Assembly (NCBI GenBank): GCA_023954355.1
Contig: JAMLID010000009.1
Span: forward strand, 1 to 64,000
Origin: Oligoflexia bacterium
GTDB taxonomy: Bacteria > Bdellovibrionota > UBA1018 > CAIPTA01
Direction: 5' to 3'
DNA length: 64,000 nt
Below are positions 58,159 to 64,000 of this stretch, piece by piece (the stretch's first letter is position 1; every line of letters begins with the position of its first letter). Both the position numbers and the translations under genes were made by a program. Under the pieces are notes generated by a model. The model was given only the letters and a program-made list of their open reading frames with translations, made no database searches and was not told where the DNA came from.

Positions 58159-58954
58159 GAACTTTCTTTCTTCTCATAAATTCATCTACTACATAACTTG
58201 CAACATGAGATGGAAGCGTCCCAGGGCCAAATCCCGCATCTAAGCCACATTCTAGAGCTATAGGGTGATTGAGTCTAGGACCACCGCAAATAAAGATAAA
58301 ATTTTGCAAAACACCTTTTTCTTCTGCAAGTTGCATAAGCGATTTTAAATTTTTAATATGGCAGTCTTTTTCAGTTACAATTTGGCTTACAAGAATCGCA
58401 TCTGCTTTTAGCTCTCTTGCTTTATCTAGTAGATCTTCATTTAAAACTTGAGCACCAAGATTTATTGCTTCTATCCATGGATATCGTTCTAGGCCGTAGT
58501 CTCCATTATAACCTTTCATGTTAAATATGGCGTCTATTCCTACAGTATGTGCATCAAATCCGGTGGTCGCTCCTAAAATCACTAGCTTTCTCTTAATTTT
58601 TGACTTTATTAGATCATTAATTTCTGAAAATGTTTTAAATTCTGCTTCTACTTTAACAACATGAATTTTAGTAAAATCAATTGTATATTCGGTAGCGCCA
58701 TAACAAACAAAGTAAGAAAAACCTTCTGAAGGTTTTTCCATACAAACTACTTTAGTGTCTATAAATCCCATTTTTTCCATGAGCTTTCTTGCGACTTCTT
58801 CAGCTTCAGGGCTAGGGTTTATGGGAAGAGTAAAAGAAACTTGAGTTCGTCCATCGTTAAGGGCATCACCATAAGGTTTTAATTTAGTTAAATCAATTTT
58901 AGATACAGAAGGGTGTTCAGGAGCTCCATAAGGATAGATTTCATTTTCTGACAT
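58151..58954 (-). CDS. kamE: Lysine 5,6-aminomutase subunit beta
   Basis: KamE is the small subunit of the adenosylcobalamin- and PLP-dependent lysine 5,6-aminomutase, which moves an amino group on D-lysine or beta-lysine. The 267-residue product has the cobalamin box DAHTVG (DxHxxG at 134-139, axial His136). Lys147, eleven residues later in NMKGYNGD, has the same spacing as the PLP-binding Lys144 after His133 in the Clostridium sticklandii enzyme. It overlaps kamD by 14 bases and moxR by eight. Confidence 0.95.
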   Translation of the reverse strand: MSENEIYPYGAPEHPSVSKIDLTKLKPYGDALNDGRTQVSFTLPINPSPEAEEVARKLMEKMGFIDTKVVCMEKPSEGFSYFVCYGATEYTIDFTKIHVVKVEAEFKTFSEINDLIKSKIKRKLVILGATTGFDAHTVGIDAIFNMKGYNGDYGLERYPWIEAINLGAQVLNEDLLDKARELKADAILVSQIVTEKDCHIKNLKSLMQLAEEKGVLQNFIFICGGPRLNHPIALECGLDAGFGPGTLPSHVASYVVDEFMRRKKVRE

Positions 58955-60530
58955 ACTTACCTTCTTTTAAATAATCATATAGGGGATTTATGTAGTCCGA
59001 AGATTTTTGGATAACGCCGTTATATCCTTTTCCTGAAGTTAAGCTTCTACTTACTTCTGCAAAACACTTTTCTTCAATTGATTTGAATAAGCCTTTTTTC
59101 TCTATTGATTTTAAAAGCTTCAAAGAATCGGTTAAAACTTTTTGAGACCACTTTTCTATTTTACCGCCTTTTTTATATTGAATCTCATTGTATAGCGATT
59201 CACTCCCACCAAAAATATAGTTGCATGACTTTAATGCCATATATCGATCACCTAAGAATGGGGTATGAATTGCTTCAGTGGGCATTCCTACTAAGTGGAT
59301 GCCCTGTTTAGTTAAACTGCTTACAAAATTAAAAATAGCATCATAGGTATGGCTAAAAAATACATCACCCTGCATATGTTTTGTTGGCGGCATGTACTTA
59401 AGTGGTGCTTCAGGAAAAATATCTCTAGTCATCTGCGCTCTAGCAATTTCTAGAAGAATTACATCTTTATGCCAAGGATTCATTTCCATGGCATGACCAA
59501 GTCCCATAAATTGAGGTTTCATATTAGCGCTTAAAGCAAAGCGCTCATTTATAAATTGCGAAGCCAAGACTTGGTGGCCATTTTCAATTGCATCGGCTGT
59601 GGTTAAATAGTTGTCTTCACCTGTATTTATATATATCTCAGAAACAGCACAGATCATCCTTGATAGATGCTGATCTATAAGTGTTCTCTGCATATTAATA
59701 TCGCGAAATAAAATGCCATAGAGAGAGTCACAAAGAAGAAAATCTAGCCTCTCAATAGCAGCAATAGCAGCAATTTCAGACATACACAGACCTGAAGAGT
59801 AATTCGTGAGTCGAATATATCGACCTATTTTTTCGCCCTCTTCATCTAAGGCCCTTCTCATTATTTTGAAATTTTCTTGAGTAGCATATGTTCCACCAAA
59901 ACCTTCGGTAGTTGCCCCATGAGGAACAAAATCTAAAAGTGATTGTGCTGTTGATCGAATAACAGCTATTACTTCAGCACCAGCTTGAGCTGCAGATCGT
60001 GCTTGAACTATATCTTCAAAAATATTTCCAGAAGCTACGATGACATATTTTAGTGGATGCGTAGATGATTTTGGAAAAGTATCTTTATACTTTTTTATAA
60101 AAACATCTCTTTGAGATCTTGTTTTACATATTTTTTCTAATGCTGCTTTTGCTAAATCTTTTGACTTTTTTTCTATAAGACTTCTTTTTTCTAATTTGAT
60201 TTCTGTTAGGCTTATATTTTCTTTTACTAAATATTCAGAAACTTCTTTTGGATCTTTTTTGAAATGTAGGCAGGCATTCGCCATCCAAAAAAGCACACCG
60301 TCAGAAATTGTATCATTTTTTACAAGGTCATCTATGATGATGTTTGCGTAAGGATAAAATTGGTTATTCTCTGAAATATGTTTAGCCTGATCTACGCCAA
60401 GTAATCTCAGAAAAGTTCTTTCAGAGGCAACGCTTGTATTTTGTGATAAAGCCTTTTGTACTTGTAAGCCAATTTTTTTGGCAATAGATCTACATTCAGA
60501 TATCTGTTTTTTATTAAGGTTGAGTTTCAT
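58941..60530 (-). CDS. kamD: Lysine 5,6-aminomutase subunit alpha
   Basis: KamD is the TIM-barrel catalytic subunit that pairs with KamE. The product (529 residues from the ATG at 60530; a GTG lies nine bases upstream) matches the family with VIRSTAQSLLDFVPHGATTEGFGGTYATQENF in part. LYNEIQYKKGGKIEKW in part lies near the C-terminus. Length (about 520) is normal. It overlaps kdd by about 17 bases and kamE by 14. Lysine 2,3-aminomutase (KamA), needed to make beta-lysine from L-lysine, is not in the window. Confidence 0.94.
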   Translation of the reverse strand: MKLNLNKKQISECRSIAKKIGLQVQKALSQNTSVASERTFLRLLGVDQAKHISENNQFYPYANIIIDDLVKNDTISDGVLFWMANACLHFKKDPKEVSEYLVKENISLTEIKLEKRSLIEKKSKDLAKAALEKICKTRSQRDVFIKKYKDTFPKSSTHPLKYVIVASGNIFEDIVQARSAAQAGAEVIAVIRSTAQSLLDFVPHGATTEGFGGTYATQENFKIMRRALDEEGEKIGRYIRLTNYSSGLCMSEIAAIAAIERLDFLLCDSLYGILFRDINMQRTLIDQHLSRMICAVSEIYINTGEDNYLTTADAIENGHQVLASQFINERFALSANMKPQFMGLGHAMEMNPWHKDVILLEIARAQMTRDIFPEAPLKYMPPTKHMQGDVFFSHTYDAIFNFVSSLTKQGIHLVGMPTEAIHTPFLGDRYMALKSCNYIFGGSESLYNEIQYKKGGKIEKWSQKVLTDSLKLLKSIEKKGLFKSIEEKCFAEVSRSLTSGKGYNGVIQKSSDYINPLYDYLKEGKYVRK

Positions 60531-61572
60531 ACAATGCACTTAAGATTGTACGAAGCTCTTCACTCTCTCGCAAGAGCGAGTATGTCAGATCGGCATGTCC
60601 TTCGGTGTATCCGTTGCCAATTTGGAGGTTTAAGTCAGCGCCTACACCCTCTGCGCCCAGTGCAGCAGCAGAAAAACTAGTAGCCATACTAAAGAAATAC
60701 ACGGTGCCATTTTTTTTCGTGCTTAAAATACAAGACATCTCAGTCCCGGGAATATTTGCAACGTTAATAACGATATCTGCTAGGTCTCCTGCAAGGCATT
60801 TTTGTACTTCTAGAGAAACGGTAACCGGGTCTCTTGCATCAAGCCTTAGTGCGTGATCAACAAAGGAGAGTGTCTTTAGTCTATTTACAGCAGCTTCAGA
60901 GTAATCAATGGCGATAACCTTGCCATTGTTGCCTACAGATTTTTTAGCTTGGTACAAACTTAGTAGCCCGCTTTTTCCACCACCTCCAATGATTACTACG
61001 TTCTGATTCTTTTCACAGAGTTTAGCTGTTTGAGCTGGGGCCCCACATACATCTAGGCATGCAAGAGCTAACCCTTCGCTTAAATCAGATGGAATTTTTG
61101 CAGCCAATCCACTGTCAAATAATATAGCGTGTCCCTTAATATAAATGCGCTCTTTTGTAGCATCTATCCTAAGTATCTTCTCAATATGAAGCGGAGTAAG
61201 TGTAAGAGAAACTAAGGTCGCTATTTTATCGCCCTGCTTTAGCGTTTTAAGCTCTGATTGAATGTTTTTTCCGATTTTTTTAATAGTCCCAAGTAGCATC
61301 CCGCCTGATCCTGTTACGGGATTTTGCATTTTTCCTCTTTGTTGAACGATAGAAAGAATGTCTTTTTCAAGTGCGTGGATATCTTTATTATTTTTTTCAA
61401 AAAGCTGATGAAAGCTAGCAGAATCGATATTGAGAGCCTCAACATCGATTAAGATTTCGTTTTCATCGGTCGGTAAATTTGGATTTAGTCGCAAAGCCTG
61501 TTGCGGAAGTGCGTTTACAGGCTCTAAGACGCGATGGATCCCAAGTTTTGATTTTAAATCAAGCTCTAGCAA
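60514..61572 (-). CDS. kdd: L-erythro-3,5-diaminohexanoate dehydrogenase
   Basis: Kdd oxidatively deaminates 3,5-diaminohexanoate, the KamDE product, to 3-keto-5-aminohexanoate, the Kce substrate. The 352-residue protein has a Rossmann-type NAD motif VVIIGGGGKSGLLSLYQA in the middle and the family start MLELDLKSKLGIHRVLEP in part. It begins with TTG inside the end of the dehydrogenase gene and overlaps kamD. Confidence 0.93.
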   Translation of the reverse strand: MLELDLKSKLGIHRVLEPVNALPQQALRLNPNLPTDENEILIDVEALNIDSASFHQLFEKNNKDIHALEKDILSIVQQRGKMQNPVTGSGGMLLGTIKKIGKNIQSELKTLKQGDKIATLVSLTLTPLHIEKILRIDATKERIYIKGHAILFDSGLAAKIPSDLSEGLALACLDVCGAPAQTAKLCEKNQNVVIIGGGGKSGLLSLYQAKKSVGNNGKVIAIDYSEAAVNRLKTLSFVDHALRLDARDPVTVSLEVQKCLAGDLADIVINVANIPGTEMSCILSTKKNGTVYFFSMATSFSAAALGAEGVGADLNLQIGNGYTEGHADLTYSLLRESEELRTILSALYETQP

Positions 61573-62611
61573 GCTCTGCCTCGGAAACTCTGTCTTCAGC
61601 GATCTTATTTGCTACTATATTTGTTGAACATTTTTCTGCTTTTGATCTTTCTAGCACAAGTTTAATTGTATCGTAGATTTTAGCGACATGAGCGTAAGCT
61701 TTATCTCGATTATAGCCTTCTCTTTCGTGGTAGATATTAATCAAACCACCAGCATTGATGGCATAGTCTGGGGCATAGAAGATACCTTTTTTCAAAAGAA
61801 CGTCGCCATCTTTCTCTGTAGCTAATTGGTTGTTAGCTGCGCCAGCAATTACTTTACACTTCAATCTAGGAATTGTTTGTTCGTTAATAATCGCACCTAA
61901 AGCGCCAGGGCTAAAAATTTCGGCATCAACATCATAAATTTCATCAGGAGACACAATAGAAATACCAAACTCAGCTTGTGCTCTTTTAATGGCTTCTTGA
62001 TTGATATCAGAGCCAGTTACAATCGCACCATCTTGGTGTAAGTATTTTAATAAATGATAATTAACCGCGCCAAGTCCTTGAAGAGCTACTCGAATATTTT
62101 TTAACGATTTTGCTCCAAAGGCATGTTCGGCACTTGCAAGTATTCCGTTATATACACCCCAAGCAGTTACAGGGGATGGGTCGCCACTAGAATTAGTTTC
62201 ACCTGCAATACCTAAGATATGACTAGTTTTTGATTTAATGGTTTTTAAATCAGAAGAATCAATACCAACATCTTTTGCTGTTATATAGTGCCCTTTTAGG
62301 GTTTCTACAAACTCACCGAATCTTTTTAGCATTTGTGGTGTTTTAGAGGCGGAGTCTCCTATTATAATACTTTTACCACCACCAAGAGGTAGGTTAGAGA
62401 TAGAAGCTTTGTAAGTCATTCCCTTAGATAGGCGAAGCACGTCTGTAAGTGCCTCAGATTCATTTTTATAATCCCACATTCGGCAACCACCAGTAGCAGG
62501 GCCCAGAGCAGAATTATGTATAGCAATGATGGCCTTTAACCCAACCTTTGTGTCATTACAAAAGATGATTTGTTCATAATTATCTGCTTTGATTTTTTCA
62601 AAAACGGTCAT
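61559..62611 (-). CDS. Leucine-type amino-acid dehydrogenase (Glu/Leu/Phe/Val dehydrogenase family)
   Basis: The 350-residue protein belongs to the branched-chain/aromatic amino-acid dehydrogenase group. It has IHNSALGPATGGCRMW, the catalytic Lys segment SNLPLGGGKSIIIGD, a catalytic Asp in TAKDVGIDSSDL, and the NAD-binding LQGLGAVNYHLL. Length and the GPATGGCR box fit leucine/valine dehydrogenase rather than glutamate dehydrogenase. It is the first gene of the lysine operon, behind a strong AAAGGAG site. It may serve branched-chain amino acids or recycle nitrogen and NADH within the pathway. Confidence 0.85.
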   Translation of the reverse strand: MTVFEKIKADNYEQIIFCNDTKVGLKAIIAIHNSALGPATGGCRMWDYKNESEALTDVLRLSKGMTYKASISNLPLGGGKSIIIGDSASKTPQMLKRFGEFVETLKGHYITAKDVGIDSSDLKTIKSKTSHILGIAGETNSSGDPSPVTAWGVYNGILASAEHAFGAKSLKNIRVALQGLGAVNYHLLKYLHQDGAIVTGSDINQEAIKRAQAEFGISIVSPDEIYDVDAEIFSPGALGAIINEQTIPRLKCKVIAGAANNQLATEKDGDVLLKKGIFYAPDYAINAGGLINIYHEREGYNRDKAYAHVAKIYDTIKLVLERSKAEKCSTNIVANKIAEDRVSEAELARA

Positions 62612-63038
62612 GGGTTTCTCCTTTATCTAACCTGTCTTAGCTAGACTTAGTATTTAGCTCCTAAGTTTAGATATTGAAAACGATTTCTTGCGCTTCTTAG
62701 AGTGAAAATAAAAAAAATTCACAGCCAAAAAATGTCTAAAAAATCGTCAATAATGCTTAAGACTTTGAAATTATTAATGAAATATTAATTAAAACGTGAA
62801 AACTAGGTTCATTGCTCAAAATCAATGTCTATAAACCTAACACTTTGGTGTTTATTTTTTATACAGGTAGCTAGTCGAAAACAGCTTTAAGCTTTGAATA
62901 TTATTATAAAAATATGAAAAAATAGAGACGAGAACCAATCTTGGCCTACGGATTGCTTAGTTAAACGGTAAGGTATTTTGTTTTTTGTGGAAAATGCCGA
63001 TACCAAGAAATGAGATTTTTGGAAAAAGTGGAGCAATT
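62612..63038. other. 427-base intergenic region between divergent genes
   Basis: This is the only gene-free stretch above 300 bases. It must hold promoters for the leftward lysine operon and the rightward secreted-protein gene. It contains a strong ribosome-binding site for the leftward dehydrogenase (AAAGGAG, minus strand, at about 62618-62624) and several CTAAG/CTTAG words near 62630-62670. A terminator-like hairpin lies in its middle. I saw no tRNA, riboswitch signature or credible ORF. Confidence 0.6.
62839..62860 (+). terminator. Rho-independent-terminator-like hairpin
   Basis: AACAC-TTTG-GTGTT (62839-62852) is followed by TATTTTTT, a five-pair stem with a T tract on the plus strand. 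No plus-strand gene lies upstream within the gap, so if real it would end a short transcript starting in 62650-62830 or act as an attenuator in front of the gene at 63039. The stem is short and AT-rich. Confidence 0.35.
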
Positions 63039-64000
63039 ATGAGAACGCCGAATCAAGTAGCACTAAGTATTACAGCCATTCTTTTAGTGGGAGTTTATTT
63101 CTCACCAAATGCTTATGCATTAGAATTTCAATGGCCAATTAAATTCTCTGAAGAGACTAAGGCCGAAGAAGAGCCAGTAAAAAAAGAGGAAGACGCGCTC
63201 ACTGAAGAAACGGACGTTGATTATAGACCATCAGTAGAAGAAGAGGTAGTAGCCGAAGAAGTACCTGGAGTGGATGGTGTATCTGCTAAAGATGGGCTTA
63301 GTATTCAAGAATTAGAAAAGATCACCTCAAGAGGAAGTTTTGAAGTAAATAAGAATGGCGACGAGGTAAGTTTTGCGGGAGTAATTCCGGCAAGATGTGC
63401 AAAAGATGCATTACCGCCAGCCTATCTTTACGAAGCAGGTAAGCACATTATAACTCTACGTTTACCGAATTGTGAAAATGGCTTTAAGTGGGAAAAGGAT
63501 GACAAAAAAGTCTCTTTATCTAGCGTATTTGGAGCTATCAAATTACAAGATGAAAGCGGAGAAATAGTATTTCGTCACTTTAAAGAAGGTGATGAAGCTT
63601 CAAAAAACCGTATTCAAGATAATGTTTGGAAAGATGCTAAAGGAAATCCAGTAAAACACATTAGTACAGCTGATATAGAAGCAGAAGAAACTACTAAGCT
63701 TGTTGCTGCAAACAAAAAAGAACGAGAGCGTCAGTTTGATGAGCTGGCAGAGAGAATTGGACAGTATTGTGAGGCAGGTAACTTTGAAGGTTTAACAGCA
63801 GAGTTAGAAGCGCAGAGAGAATTTTTCGGCGATATTTCAAAAATATTGGCAGACGTTGGAAAATTGCAAAACCAACAATTAGAAAAAGATTTAGAAGTTG
63901 CTGAAACTCCCGACGATGCTGTTGGTCTTATTGAAGCATATAAAATCGCTGCAAGAAGTAATGGCTGGGATGAAGATGCTTTAGATAAAAAGTATATCGA
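63039..64000 (+). CDS. Acidic exported protein, cut off by the window end
   Basis: The frame from the ATG at 63039 stays open to the window end (at least 320 residues). It starts with a signal peptide (MRTPNQVALSITAILLVGVY, cleavage probably after NAYA near 28). A very acidic, Glu-rich and Pro-poor stretch (about 38-85) follows, then a beta-rich domain with two cysteines (Cys near 127 and 147), then a charged helical region with a coiled-coil look. I do not recognise a family. The acidic linker suggests a secreted or periplasmic protein. GGAAAAAGTGGAG precedes the ATG. Confidence 0.7.
   Translation, partial: MRTPNQVALSITAILLVGVYFSPNAYALEFQWPIKFSEETKAEEEPVKKEEDALTEETDVDYRPSVEEEVVAEEVPGVDGVSAKDGLSIQELEKITSRGSFEVNKNGDEVSFAGVIPARCAKDALPPAYLYEAGKHIITLRLPNCENGFKWEKDDKKVSLSSVFGAIKLQDESGEIVFRHFKEGDEASKNRIQDNVWKDAKGNPVKHISTADIEAEETTKLVAANKKERERQFDELAERIGQYCEAGNFEGLTAELEAQREFFGDISKILADVGKLQNQQLEKDLEVAETPDDAVGLIEAYKIAARSNGWDEDALDKKYI

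Noticed and set aside
62612..62700. Cobalamin or lysine riboswitch in front of the lysine operon
   Set aside because: I looked for a B12-box or L-box-like conserved core on the minus strand and found none. The leader seems too short and AT-rich.

Overview
This AT-rich window holds the replication-origin neighbourhood of a Gram-negative bacterium and about 63 densely packed genes. It contains lipoprotein (Lgt, LspA), LPS-export (LptG-like) and outer-membrane-type proteins. The order dnaA (reading outward) / rpmH-rnpA-yidD-yidC-mnmE-mnmG-rsmG-parA-parB-bactofilin-atp operon resembles, from memory, the Bdellovibrio group. I therefore infer a low-GC Bdellovibrio-like member of the Bdellovibrionota. 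That placement is inference, because no rRNA gene is present to confirm it. I saw no tRNA, rRNA, insertion sequence, prophage or CRISPR array.

Layout. 1-10 kb: a likely oriC edge, dnaA on the minus strand, then the origin-proximal housekeeping operon, two parS-like sites and parAB. 10-16 kb: F-type ATPase genes b', b, delta, alpha, gamma, beta, epsilon; subunits a and c are not here. 16-31 kb: cell-envelope and housekeeping genes, namely a large TonB-plug/carboxypeptidase-like repeat protein, patatin lipase, outer-membrane proteins, ligA, a LysM protein, radA, glpK, an acyltransferase, a thioredoxin-fold protein and a PAP2 phosphatase. 31-36 kb: histidine degradation (hutH-hutU-hutI), then rpe-fmt-def-lptG on the same strand. 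38-50 kb: lepB, priA, galU, plsY, two related secreted proteins next to a pseudopilin-like protein, a PilZ-like membrane protein, lgt and lspA. 51-55 kb: a CHASE2 histidine kinase with an NtrC-type regulator, divergent from a pseudo-receiver/TPR protein.

55.6-62.6 kb is the most interesting segment. It is one minus-strand operon for lysine breakdown through beta-lysine: a leucine-type amino-acid dehydrogenase, kdd, kamD, kamE, a MoxR-type AAA+ ATPase, a VWA protein and kce. Most junctions overlap by a few bases. The MoxR/VWA pair sits directly behind the two subunits of the B12/PLP-dependent lysine 5,6-aminomutase and is a candidate dedicated activase or repair machine for it. This is an inference from context. 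The MoxR and VWA frames join across a run of ten A residues, and VWA has no ordinary start codon of its own.

Sequence quality. parA and atpD both carry small indels that break the reading frame, including one compensated pair in atpD. Base-level error in this assembly is therefore plausible, and frameshift claims must be judged with that in mind. The three catabolic themes (histidine, lysine, probably branched-chain amino acids) suggest an organism living on protein-derived amino acids, which would fit a predator or scavenger.
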